Source: Sulfuritalea sp.
Lineage (GTDB): Bacteria > Pseudomonadota > Gammaproteobacteria > Burkholderiales > Rhodocyclaceae
Assembly: GCA_030680805.1 (NCBI GenBank)
Contig: JAUXUK010000067.1
Location: forward strand, 1-52,412
Length of the DNA stretch: 52,412 bases
Direction of reading: 5' to 3'
Numbering within the stretch: position 1 is the stretch's first letter; each line of letters starts with the position of its first letter. Made by a program: the position numbers and the translations under genes. The notes under the pieces are model-generated. The model did not search any database. It was not told the origin of the DNA and saw nothing but the letters and a program-made list of their open reading frames with translations. Positions 36,135 to 44,999 of this stretch are shown in pieces.

Positions 36135-38027
36135 TCAGCCGGCCAGTGCCGCCTTGATCTGTTCGAGGGTGGATGGATCGTCGATGGTGGTCAGGTCACC
36201 GGCATCGCGTCCTTCCGCAAGCGCCTGAATCGAACGCCGCAGCATCTTGCCCGAACGCGTCTTCGGCAGGCCGGTGACGAAATGCACCCGCTTCGGTCGC
36301 GCAATGGCGCCGAGGTTGCCGTCGACCACCTTCTTGATCTCCGCCTCAAGCGCGGTGCGCAGCTCGGGGGTCGCCACCCGCGCTGCATCCTTGACCACCA
36401 CAAAAGCAACCGGTTCCTGGCCTTTCAACTGATCATTGACACCGACTACAGCGACTTCAGCCACCGCCGTATGACCCTGTATGGCCTCTTCTATCTCGCG
36501 GGTGCCGAGGCGATGGCCGGCGACGTTGATGACGTCATCGGTGCGGCCGAGAATGTAGTGATAACCCTCGTCGTCCTTGATGCCCCAGTCAAAGGACGAA
36601 TAGACCTGCGGCTCCTTGAACAGGCTGAAATAGGTGCTGACGAAACGATCGTCGTCACCCCAGATCGTGGACAAGCAACCGGGCGGCAGCGGCGGCACGA
36701 TGCCGACGATGCCTTTCTCATTGGCGTCGCAGACCGTTCCGTCTTCACGGAAAATGCGAAGGTCATAGCCATACACCGGGAAGCTGGGCGTGCCGAACTT
36801 GATCTTGGTGTCTTCGACACCGCGCACGGTCGACAATATCGGCCAACCCGTCTCGGTCTGCCAGTAGTTGTCTATCACCGGCAGTTTGAGCTCGCCCATG
36901 ATCCACTCATGGGTCGGCTGATCCAGCGGCTCGCCGGCGAGGAACAGGTGCTTGAGCGAAGACAGGTCGTACTTGTGCAGCCAACTGTTGTCGCTCTTCT
37001 TCAGCACGCGCACCGCGGTGGGTGCCGAGAACATCACAGTGACCTTGTACTTCTCGACGATCTGCCACCAGATGCCCGGATCGGGACGGATCGGCGTGCC
37101 CTCGTACATGATGGTCGCCATGCCGGCGATCAGCGGACCGTAGATGATATAGCTGTGGCCGACCACCCAGCCGATGTCGGAGGTGGAGAACATGGTCTCG
37201 CCCTCGCCGCCGGTGAAAATGTGCTTCATCGACGCCGCCAGAGCCACGGCATAGCCGCCGGTATCGCGCTGCACGCCTTTCGGCTTTCCCGTGGTGCCCG
37301 AGGTGTAGAGAATGTAGGAGGGCTCGGTCGATTCCATCCACTCGCAGGGAACTTGCGCATCCATGTGCTTTGCACGCATTTCAGCGTAATCGACGTCGCG
37401 GCCGGCAACCTTGGGCCACCCCTTGTCCAGGCCCCGGTCGATCATCAAGACCTTCTCCGGGGGAAACTCGGCCAGTTTGCAGGCTTCATCGAGCAGGTTC
37501 TTGTAGGGTACGGCCTTGCCGCCACGCATGCCGGCGTCCGCCGACACGATCAGCCTGGGTTTGGCATCATCGATGCGAGTGGCGAGCGAACCGGAGGCAA
37601 ACCCGCCGAAGACCACGGAATGAATGGCGCCGATGCGGGCACAGGCGAGGATGGCAAAGGTGGCCTCGGCGATCATCGGCATGTAGATCAGGACGCGGTC
37701 GCCACGACCGACGCCGAGCGACTTCATGATCGCGGCAGTGCGCATCACTTCAGCCTTCAATTCGGCGAAGGAGTAACTCTTTTCCTCGTTGGTCTCGGTC
37801 GAGATATAGACCAGGGCGCGCGCGTTCGGACGCTTGGCGGCGTGGCGATCGACCGCGTTGTGGCAGAGATTGGTCTTGCCGCCGACAAACCAGTTGGCGA
37901 ACGGCGGTTTCGAAAAATCGCAAATCTTCTGCGGTGGCGTTTGCCAGTCGATCAGCGCCGACTGCTCGGCCCAGAAATCATCCGGTTGCTCAATGGAACG
38001 CTTGTAGAACTCTGCATATTTTCCCAT
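36135..38027 (-). CDS. prpE: Propionate-CoA ligase
   Basis: A 630-residue acyl-AMP-forming ligase of the acetyl-CoA/propionyl-CoA synthetase family. The P-loop TSGTTGKPKG, the DNYWQTETGWP motif and the C-terminal PKTRSGKMLRR, with the Lys that can be acetylated, are present. The MGKYAEFYKRSIEQPDDFW start and the VQRDTGGYA variant are typical of PrpE rather than Acs. It activates propionate with ATP and CoA. The start at 38027 has AGGA 6 bp upstream. An AcuI-like reductase lies just upstream in the same direction, suggesting a C3-acid pathway. Confidence 0.9.
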   Translation of the reverse strand: MGKYAEFYKRSIEQPDDFWAEQSALIDWQTPPQKICDFSKPPFANWFVGGKTNLCHNAVDRHAAKRPNARALVYISTETNEEKSYSFAELKAEVMRTAAIMKSLGVGRGDRVLIYMPMIAEATFAILACARIGAIHSVVFGGFASGSLATRIDDAKPRLIVSADAGMRGGKAVPYKNLLDEACKLAEFPPEKVLMIDRGLDKGWPKVAGRDVDYAEMRAKHMDAQVPCEWMESTEPSYILYTSGTTGKPKGVQRDTGGYAVALAASMKHIFTGGEGETMFSTSDIGWVVGHSYIIYGPLIAGMATIMYEGTPIRPDPGIWWQIVEKYKVTVMFSAPTAVRVLKKSDNSWLHKYDLSSLKHLFLAGEPLDQPTHEWIMGELKLPVIDNYWQTETGWPILSTVRGVEDTKIKFGTPSFPVYGYDLRIFREDGTVCDANEKGIVGIVPPLPPGCLSTIWGDDDRFVSTYFSLFKEPQVYSSFDWGIKDDEGYHYILGRTDDVINVAGHRLGTREIEEAIQGHTAVAEVAVVGVNDQLKGQEPVAFVVVKDAARVATPELRTALEAEIKKVVDGNLGAIARPKRVHFVTGLPKTRSGKMLRRSIQALAEGRDAGDLTTIDDPSTLEQIKAALAG

Positions 38028-38089
38028 GACGATCCTTCTGTGATTTTGCTTCGCAGTTGCAAAAGTGGTGGCGCTGATGCGCCTCTTGT

Positions 38090-39091
38090 TCAAGCAGCAA
38101 TATTTACGACGACGCGGCCCTTGACCCGCCCCTGAATGTAGTCTTCGAAGGCCGCCGGCAAATCGGCAAAAGATATGTCGCGAATCATCTGCGCCGAACC
38201 CGACGCGAGGTCGGCTGGATGCATGTCGGTGGCCAGGTGTCGCCAGACTTCCTCCCGCTGGGCCATCGGGCAGTTGACCGAATCGATGCCCAGCAGACTC
38301 ACCCCGCGCAGGATGAATGGCATGACGGTCGTATTCAGGCTGAAACTGGCGGCGAGGCCGATCGAAGCCAGGGCGCCACCGACCTTCATCGTGCTGGCCA
38401 TCCAGGCCAGCACATCGCCGCCGAGGTTATCGACGGCGCCAGCCCAGGTTTCCTTGCCCAGCGGCTTGATCTTGGTCAGATCGAGCGACTGGCGCAACAT
38501 GACCTCCTTGGCACCCAGTCCCTTCAGATAGTCGCTCTCCGCCTCTTTTCCGGTCAGGGCAACAACGTGATAACCCCGTTTTGCCAAAATCTCGATGGCG
38601 ATGCTGCCGACGCCACCGGTTGCTCCCGAAACAACCACCGGGCCTTTGTCCGGCGCCAGTCCGTCGTGTTCCATCTTCACTACGGCAAGCGCCGCGGTGA
38701 AACCTGCGGTACCCAAGGCCATCGCATCGTGCAGGGAAAGACCCGTCGGCAGCCGGACCACCCAGTCGGCAGGCAGACGCGCCTTTTCTGCGTAACCGCC
38801 ATGGTGGGCGACCCCAATGTCGTAGCTTGTCGCCAGAACCTCATCGCCGGGCTTGAAGCGGGGATCGGTGCTGGCAATCACCCGCCCGGCCAGATCGACA
38901 CCGCCGACGCAGGGAAAACGACGAATGATGCGTCCCGCCCCGGTCGCCGCCAGGGCGTCCTTGTACTTGATGCTGGAGTGAGTGACGGCGATGCTGACTT
39001 CGCCCTGATCGAGCTGCGACTCGTCCATATCGACGAACCGGCTGACCACCTTGCCTTCTTCTTGATTGATCAGGTAAGCCTTGAAACCCAC
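38090..39091 (-). CDS. AcuI/YhdH-type acrylyl-CoA reductase family oxidoreductase
   Basis: A 333-residue zinc-independent medium-chain reductase of the YhdH/YhfP/AcuI group. The NADPH-binding VVSGATGGVGSIAIEIL and the VGGVDLAGRVIAS segment are visible. AcuI reduces acryloyl-CoA to propionyl-CoA. The prpE neighbour supports such a role, though YhdH homologues of unknown substrate look alike. I chose GTG 39091 because GAGGGGG lies 6 bp upstream and the family N-terminus (FKAYLI) begins there. Confidence 0.85.
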   Translation of the reverse strand: MGFKAYLINQEEGKVVSRFVDMDESQLDQGEVSIAVTHSSIKYKDALAATGAGRIIRRFPCVGGVDLAGRVIASTDPRFKPGDEVLATSYDIGVAHHGGYAEKARLPADWVVRLPTGLSLHDAMALGTAGFTAALAVVKMEHDGLAPDKGPVVVSGATGGVGSIAIEILAKRGYHVVALTGKEAESDYLKGLGAKEVMLRQSLDLTKIKPLGKETWAGAVDNLGGDVLAWMASTMKVGGALASIGLAASFSLNTTVMPFILRGVSLLGIDSVNCPMAQREEVWRHLATDMHPADLASGSAQMIRDISFADLPAAFEDYIQGRVKGRVVVNIAA

Positions 39092-39249
39092 GATAACCCC
39101 CTCGAATTGGTGTTCCGTCAATACCCGACTGCGGTGATCCAAAGCGCATCCAAGCGGCCGATTATAGCCAGAGGAGGCTTACAAGACCCTGAATCGCCAA
39201 CCGAACGGGGGTTTACAGCCGGTGCCTGGCAGAGCTATAGTCCGGCCCC

Positions 39250-39762
39250 ATGCAAGGAACCCCCATCCGCCTGGCGCGAATTTTTCTGCTCGCCGGCCTG
39301 CTTGTTACCTCCAATGTCCGTGCCGACGAACCCATTGTGGTGCCGCCGCCGTTGCAGGTTTCCTTTGTCGATCGTGCCACGGCAACAGCTCAGGACGCGA
39401 TTGATCAGGCCATGGATCTGCTCGGCATCCGCTACCGCCGCGGCGGCAGTTCTCCGGAAGCGGGCTTCGATTGCTCCGGGTTTGTCGGCCATGTCTTCCG
39501 CGAAGGCCTTGGTCTGATGCTTCCACGCAGTTCGAAGGAGATGAGTAAATCAGGAGAGGTCATCGACCGGGACGAACTCCGCCCGGGCGATCTGGTGTTC
39601 TTCAATACCATGCGCAAGGCCTTTTCCCATGTCGGCATCTATCTTGGAGACAACCAGTTTGTTCACGCCCCGCGCACGGGCGGGCGCGTCCGCATCGAGG
39701 ATCTACGCGATGGCTACTGGATGAAACGATTCAACGGAGCTCGCCGCGTCAGTCTTGACTAG
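39250..39762 (+). CDS. NlpC/P60 family peptidase
   Basis: A 170-residue exported NlpC/P60 cysteine peptidase with a signal peptide (about 1-25). The triad is C75 (FDCSGF), H127 (SHVGIYLG) and H139 (FVHAPRTG). Such enzymes cut peptidoglycan stem peptides. It stands alone on the plus strand, divergent from the reductase. Confidence 0.92.
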   Translation: MQGTPIRLARIFLLAGLLVTSNVRADEPIVVPPPLQVSFVDRATATAQDAIDQAMDLLGIRYRRGGSSPEAGFDCSGFVGHVFREGLGLMLPRSSKEMSKSGEVIDRDELRPGDLVFFNTMRKAFSHVGIYLGDNQFVHAPRTGGRVRIEDLRDGYWMKRFNGARRVSLD

Positions 39763-39809
39763 TCGCTCCTGGCCCTCCCAACACCAGCCTGCGCTGGTTT
39801 ATTTTTGCC

Positions 39810-39838
39810 TTGCTATTGCGAATGATTCTTAATACAAT
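39810..39838 (+). promoter_or_regulatory. Fur-like box in the ferric-binding protein promoter
   Basis: TTGCTA (39810-39815) and TACAAT (39833-39838) are spaced by 17 bp. A 15-bp stretch between them (39817-39831, centre AATGAT) agrees with the TGATAATGATTATCA Fur core at 11 of 15 positions. Iron-replete Fur would cover the promoter. Confidence 0.6.
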
Positions 39839-39873
39839 TCATGGAATCTCAATTTCGCCTGGATCTGAACCCC

Positions 39874-40896
39874 ATGAAATCGACCCGCTTGCCGTTCGTC
39901 ATGCTTGCCTTGCTCGCTGTCACCTCGACTGTTGCGTCCGCACAGGAAAAAGTGCTCAACCTCTACTCTGCCCGGCACTACCAGACAGACGAAGCGCTCT
40001 ATGCCAACTTCACCCGCCAGACCGGGATCAAGATCAACCGCATCGAGGCCAAGGAAGATGAGCTTCTGGAGCGCATTCGCAACGAGGGCGCGAACAGCCC
40101 GGCAGACATCTTCCTCACCGTCGATGCCGCACGTCTCGCCAAGGCGGACGAACTGGGTCTGTTCGCTCCGGCAAAGTCGAAGCTGCTCGAAGAGCGCATT
40201 CCCGCCAATCTGCGCAGCCCGGACTGGTTCGCATTTTCGACCCGCGCCCGGGTCATCGTCGCCAACAAGGAACTGGTCAAGGCCGAGGACGTGCAGAACT
40301 ACGAAGACCTGGCCGGCCCCAAGCTCAAGGGTAAGGTCTGCTCGCGCTCCGGCAGCCACCCCTACAACATCTCGCTGATGGCCGCGCTGATTTCGCATAT
40401 CGGCGAAGCCAAAGCCGAAGAATGGGCGCGCGGCGTGGTCGCCAACTTTGCCCGCGCCCCCAAAGGCGGAGACACCGACCAGATCAAGTCGGTTGCAGCC
40501 GGCGAATGCGGTATCGCGGTCTCCAACACCTACTATCTGGCACGCCTGTTGCGCTCCGACAAGCCCGAAGACCGGCGCTTGATGGAACGCATCATCATCA
40601 TCTGGCCCAACCAGAAAAGCTTTGGTGCCCACATCAACATCTCTGGCGGCGGCATGCTGAAGACCGCGCCAAACAAGGAATCTGCGATCAAGTTCCTCGA
40701 ATATCTCGCCAGCGATGATGCCCAGCGCTACTTTGCCGATGGCAACAATGAATGGCCGGCGGTTGCCAGTGTGGTGGTGAAGAATCCGGCGCTCGATGCG
40801 ATGGGCAAGTTCAGGGCCGACAGCCTGCCGGTGGCCACCCTGGCCAGGAACGCGGTCGCCGCGCAGCGCATCTACGACCGCGCCGGCTGGAAATAG
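39874..40896 (+). CDS. fbpA: Ferric iron ABC transporter substrate-binding protein
   Basis: A 340-residue periplasmic Fe(III)-binding protein. A signal peptide (MLALLAVTSTVASA) is followed by VLNLYSARHYQTDE and the iron-binding Tyr pair in SNTYYLARL. It delivers Fe(III) to FbpBC, whose genes lie about 4 kb away at 45000-47777. The ATG at 39874 is preferred over 39841 because the signal peptide then begins normally. Confidence 0.93.
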   Translation: MKSTRLPFVMLALLAVTSTVASAQEKVLNLYSARHYQTDEALYANFTRQTGIKINRIEAKEDELLERIRNEGANSPADIFLTVDAARLAKADELGLFAPAKSKLLEERIPANLRSPDWFAFSTRARVIVANKELVKAEDVQNYEDLAGPKLKGKVCSRSGSHPYNISLMAALISHIGEAKAEEWARGVVANFARAPKGGDTDQIKSVAAGECGIAVSNTYYLARLLRSDKPEDRRLMERIIIIWPNQKSFGAHINISGGGMLKTAPNKESAIKFLEYLASDDAQRYFADGNNEWPAVASVVVKNPALDAMGKFRADSLPVATLARNAVAAQRIYDRAGWK

Positions 40897-41071
40897 AGGC
40901 CCCGCCACACGCTGGCCAGGGCGCGGCGGTCCTGATTCGCCGTATCGCCAGCGCCGACTTTTCCCGGCCATTGTTTGCCGATCCGGAACAGTCAATTCCG
41001 GAGCTGCGGTTTCGCGCCTGGAGGATTGTCCCTATAGTGTGGCTTCCCGACAATGACCAACGGAGCACACC

Positions 41072-41311
41072 ATGCCCACGCCCGAAATCGCCTCAAAAAC
41101 ACCCTTCGCCATCAATGTGGAAACGGGCAAGGACTATTACTGGTGCTCATGCGGCAAGAGCAAGTCGCAACCGTTTTGTGACGGCAGCCACAAGGATTCC
41201 GAATTCGCTCCGGTCAAGTACAGCGCCGAGGAAAGCAAGACCGTCTATTTCTGCGGCTGCAAACACAGCGCCAACGGCGCGCTGTGCGACGGCACCCACA
41301 AGTCGCTCTGA
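41072..41311 (+). CDS. CDGSH-type iron-sulfur protein
   Basis: A 79-residue protein with two CDGSH-like motifs: CSCGKSKSQPFCDGSHKD and CGCKHSANGALCDGTHK. Each has three Cys and one His for a 2Fe-2S cluster, as in mitoNEET-type bacterial proteins. They are linked to iron or redox balance. Its place after a ferric-binding protein fits but does not prove such a role. Confidence 0.93.
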   Translation: MPTPEIASKTPFAINVETGKDYYWCSCGKSKSQPFCDGSHKDSEFAPVKYSAEESKTVYFCGCKHSANGALCDGTHKSL

Positions 41312-41388
41312 CAAGACCTGACCGGCGCGTCCCCTCGCCGGTTTTGCAGTAACATTCCTGCAAACATGTCTATCTCGAGGGGGCCGAT

Positions 41389-42264
41389 TTGTCTGATTCA
41401 CTGCTCGTCGACATTTCGTCGCGCATCCTTGACGGAAGCCCTGTTCCGGCCTTCGTCATCAATTCCAGCCATGTAGTTACCCACTGGAATGATGCCTTGG
41501 CAAGGATGTCAGGCATCCCGGCGAAAGAGGTGCTGGGAACGCACCATCAATGGCGCGCCTTCTATCCTGCGCATCGACCGATTCTGGCCGACATTGTCGT
41601 CGATGGTGCTCCGCTTGCCCTCCTCGACAAGTTCTACCGCGGGAAATACCGGCAGGCCGAGCACTGCCCGGGCGCATGGGAGTCCGAGGATTTCTTTCCG
41701 ACTTTTGGTGAAGAAGGATGCTGGCTTGCATTCAGCGCCGCCCCCATCCGCGACGCAGACGGCACGATCGTCGGCTGCATTGAAACCCTGCAGGACATCA
41801 CCGAGCGCAAGGAAGCAGAAACCGCACGCCGCGAAGCCGAACGTCGCCTGATCGAGATTGTGGCCGGCAGTCCCGTCGCCACCTTCGTTCTCGACGCGAA
41901 TTGCCGGGTTACCCACTGGAACAGGGCCTGCGAAACCCTGACCAACACGCCCGCACAAGAAGTACTGGGACGCGATGAGGCCTGGCGCGCGTTTTATCCC
42001 TACGATACGCGCCGAGTGGTTCTGGCCGAGATGATCATTCGCCGCGCCACGCACGAAGAGCTGGCCGCCTGCTACGGAGCCCGCGCCAAGCCCTCGGTCC
42101 TGGTTGCCGGTGCGTTCGAAGCCGAGGATTTCTTCCCGACCTTCGGCATCAACGGAAAGCGACTGCATTTCATGGCGGCGCCCCTGCATAACCTGCGCGG
42201 CGACGTAATCGGCGCCATCGAAACCCTGGTGGAACTGGGTGCAGAACAATCGCCGCCAGGATAG
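41389..42264 (+). CDS. Tandem PAS-domain protein
   Basis: A 291-residue protein made of two similar PAS domains (about 10-130 and 150-285) with a short helical link (ITERKEAETARREAERRL). Each half has THWN, a WRAFYP segment and EDFFPTFG, so they arose by duplication. No kinase, cyclase or DNA-binding output domain is present. The start is TTG 41389 with GAGGGGG 5 bp upstream. It may sense a ligand and act through a partner; the next gene is a Pat-type acetyltransferase. That link is inference. Confidence 0.88.
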   Translation: MSDSLLVDISSRILDGSPVPAFVINSSHVVTHWNDALARMSGIPAKEVLGTHHQWRAFYPAHRPILADIVVDGAPLALLDKFYRGKYRQAEHCPGAWESEDFFPTFGEEGCWLAFSAAPIRDADGTIVGCIETLQDITERKEAETARREAERRLIEIVAGSPVATFVLDANCRVTHWNRACETLTNTPAQEVLGRDEAWRAFYPYDTRRVVLAEMIIRRATHEELAACYGARAKPSVLVAGAFEAEDFFPTFGINGKRLHFMAAPLHNLRGDVIGAIETLVELGAEQSPPG

Positions 42265-42303
42265 GCGGCAGGCGACACACCGGCAAACAGAAGACTCCGA
42301 ACA

Positions 42304-44967
42304 ATGGCACTGGACAGAACACCGCTCCATCCTTTTGTCGCACCCACTGGAATTGTCCTGTTTGGAGCCAGCCAGACGGTGGGCACACTGGGTCATGGAT
42401 TGGCGAGGAATCTCCTTCAGGGAAGTCATTCCGGGCGATGTCATTTCGTCAACCCGAAGCACTCCGAGGTCGAAGGGCATCCCTGCCATCCGTCGCTGGA
42501 AACCGTCGACGCGCGGCTGAGTCTGGCGCTGATCGCCGCTCCAGCCGACGACATCCCCGGCATTCTTGAAGCGTGTGGCCAACGCAATATCCGTTCGGCC
42601 GTCGTCTATTCGACAGGATTTCGCGACGCCGACGCGAATGGCCGGGAAAACCTGCGCCACATGGAGGAGATCGCCGCGCAGAGGCATATCCGCATCCTGG
42701 GGCCCAAGGCACTCGGCTTTGTCCTGCCCCACAGCGGATTCAACGCAACACCGATTGCGAAGACCGTACCGGTCGGCAATCTGGCTTTCATCTCCCAGTC
42801 AAGTGCGATTTGCGCGGGCATTCTTGACTGGAGCCTGAACAACGAATTCGGTTTCTCCGCGATCTTTGGTCCCGGTGAAGGATCCGATCTCGAGCTGCCG
42901 GAAATCCTCGATTTCCTCGCAGCCGACCCGAAGACCGAAAGCATCCTCCTCTATCTCGAAGGGCTTCACGATGCGCGTCGCTTCCTGAGCGCGGCGCGAG
43001 CGGCTGCCAGCGTCAAGCCTGTCATCGCGGTCAAGGCTGGGAATCACCCGATGTCGGCACGCATTGCTGAATCCCACAGCAAGACAGTCGTTGACCGCGA
43101 TGATGCCTTCGACGCCGCCCTGCGCCGCGCCGGCGTACTGCGCGTGCGGTCGATTGGCGACATGTTTTCTGCCGCGCGCGCCCTGACGACTCCTCGCATG
43201 CCGAAGGGCAGTTGCCTCGGGATCATCTCGAATGGCGGCGGCCCGGCCGTGATGGCCTCCGACACGGCGGCCGAACTCGGTATTGAACTGGCCGCACTGA
43301 CACCGGAGACCCTCGAACTCCTGAATGCCCGGCTACCGCCCGCCTGGTCCGACGGCAATCCGGTCGACGTGCTGTTCGATGCCAATCCGGAACGATTCGT
43401 CGGTGCGCTGACGACCTGCATCGATGACCCGAACGTAGACGGCGTGCTCGCAATACTCTCGCCCAATACGTTTGTCTCCCCGACTGAACTGGCGCACGCC
43501 GTCCTGGGCACCACTCGGCAGATCACCAAGCCGCTGCTCACCTGCTGGATGGGTGAGTCCGAGGCGCGCGAAGGCCGGGCCACCTTCGCCAGGGCAGGCA
43601 TCCCCACCTTCCGCACGCCCGAAAACGCAGTTGTCGCCTTCGCCTTCATGGTGAACTGGGTGCGCAACCAGAAGCTGCTCAAGGAAACTCCGCCGGCCCT
43701 GACGTCCTACCAGGAACCCGATACCGAACGTGCACAAGCGGTCATAGCCAGAGCCCTGGAGGAAAACCGCCAGATTCTGAGTTTGCCCGAGGCCAAAGCC
43801 GTACTGGCGGCTTTCCATATTCCCGTATCGCCCACCACCGTGGCCAGGAACGAAGGCGAAGCCATCGCAATAGCCAATCAGCTTGGCTATCCGGTAGCAA
43901 TGAAACCGGCCACGCAAAGACGCGGGCAACCGCTGCTCGGTGCCGGAGAGCGCCTGTTCCCCAAATCCGCCGAAGAAGTCGCCGCCGCGTTTCACAATCT
44001 GATCAACGCGGGAAGCAGCAGGGAAGTCTATCTTGAGCCGTATATCGACAAGCCAAGCGGGAGGGCGCTGCGTATTTCGATTCGGCCCGATCGCGTCTTC
44101 GGGCCGGTGCTGGCGCTTTCCGAGGGAGGCATCGCGCCCGACATCTATGACGCCCGCTCGATCGCCCTGCCGCCGCTCAATCCACGCCTGGTCGGCGAAA
44201 TGATTGGCGTACCGCATGTGGCCCGGTTGCTCGGCCCCTTGCGCCAGATGCCTGCCGTGGCCAAAGAGCCGCTGCGCGACATACTGCTGCGCGTTTCCGA
44301 GATCGCCAGCGAACTTCCCTGGGTGCGGGCACTCGACATCAGTTCATTGCTGGCGGATGAAAACGGCGCCGTGGTGACCAGCGTGCGCATCGACATCCGG
44401 CCGCTCCCGGCCAACAGCACCCGCTACGGGCACATGGCGATCTATCCCTATCCCGCTCAATTTGCGGGCGAATGGACACTCAAGAACGGAACAGGGTGCA
44501 CCATCCGCCCCATCCGTCCGGAAGATGCCACGGCGCTGCAGGAATTCGTGCGCGGACTCTCGCACCGGAGCAAGTACTTCCGCTATTTCAGTTCGGTGTC
44601 GGAACTCACTCAAAACCTGCTGGCACGCTATACCCAGATCGACTACAGCCGCGAACTGACGCTGGTGGCAACCCTGCGGCGCGATGGCCGCACCTGGATG
44701 CTGGGCGAGGCCAACTACGCCGCGCTGCCCGATGGCAAAACTTGCGAATTTGCCATCATCGTCGCCAATGAGGCCGCAGGCCAGGGCCTGGGTTCCCGGC
44801 TGATGCGTTGCCTGATGGAAGCCGCGCGGCAGCAGGGATATACCGAAATCCGCGGGCAGGTGCTGCCCGACAACGAGTCGATGCTGACGCTGATGGAGGC
44901 GCTCGATTTCATCGTCAGGCTGACCGACGATGCGGAAGGGACTCTCGAGGTTTCACGCCGCCTCTAG
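42304..44967 (+). CDS. Pat-type protein acetyltransferase (ADP-forming ligase-like + GNAT)
   Basis: An 887-residue protein with the Pat/YfiQ/PatZ architecture. A CoA-binding domain (about 15-140) is followed by succinyl-CoA-ligase-like domains (150-460), an ATP-grasp domain (about 485-710) and a C-terminal GNAT acetyltransferase (about 725-885, with EAAGQGLGSRLMRCLME). Where active ADP-forming ligases carry SHTG-A/S-L, this one has SHSKTVV around residue 258, so the ligase half may be regulatory only. Known Pat enzymes acetylate Lys of acetyl- and propionyl-CoA synthetases; PrpE is encoded about 4 kb upstream. Confidence 0.9.
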   Translation: MALDRTPLHPFVAPTGIVLFGASQTVGTLGHGLARNLLQGSHSGRCHFVNPKHSEVEGHPCHPSLETVDARLSLALIAAPADDIPGILEACGQRNIRSAVVYSTGFRDADANGRENLRHMEEIAAQRHIRILGPKALGFVLPHSGFNATPIAKTVPVGNLAFISQSSAICAGILDWSLNNEFGFSAIFGPGEGSDLELPEILDFLAADPKTESILLYLEGLHDARRFLSAARAAASVKPVIAVKAGNHPMSARIAESHSKTVVDRDDAFDAALRRAGVLRVRSIGDMFSAARALTTPRMPKGSCLGIISNGGGPAVMASDTAAELGIELAALTPETLELLNARLPPAWSDGNPVDVLFDANPERFVGALTTCIDDPNVDGVLAILSPNTFVSPTELAHAVLGTTRQITKPLLTCWMGESEAREGRATFARAGIPTFRTPENAVVAFAFMVNWVRNQKLLKETPPALTSYQEPDTERAQAVIARALEENRQILSLPEAKAVLAAFHIPVSPTTVARNEGEAIAIANQLGYPVAMKPATQRRGQPLLGAGERLFPKSAEEVAAAFHNLINAGSSREVYLEPYIDKPSGRALRISIRPDRVFGPVLALSEGGIAPDIYDARSIALPPLNPRLVGEMIGVPHVARLLGPLRQMPAVAKEPLRDILLRVSEIASELPWVRALDISSLLADENGAVVTSVRIDIRPLPANSTRYGHMAIYPYPAQFAGEWTLKNGTGCTIRPIRPEDATALQEFVRGLSHRSKYFRYFSSVSELTQNLLARYTQIDYSRELTLVATLRRDGRTWMLGEANYAALPDGKTCEFAIIVANEAAGQGLGSRLMRCLMEAARQQGYTEIRGQVLPDNESMLTLMEALDFIVRLTDDAEGTLEVSRRL

Positions 44968-44999
44968 CAAGGTCCGCCAGCGCAGAACACAAGAGAAAT

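Noticed and set aside
36282..38135. A 617-codon plus-strand open frame
   Set aside because: Antisense shadow of prpE.
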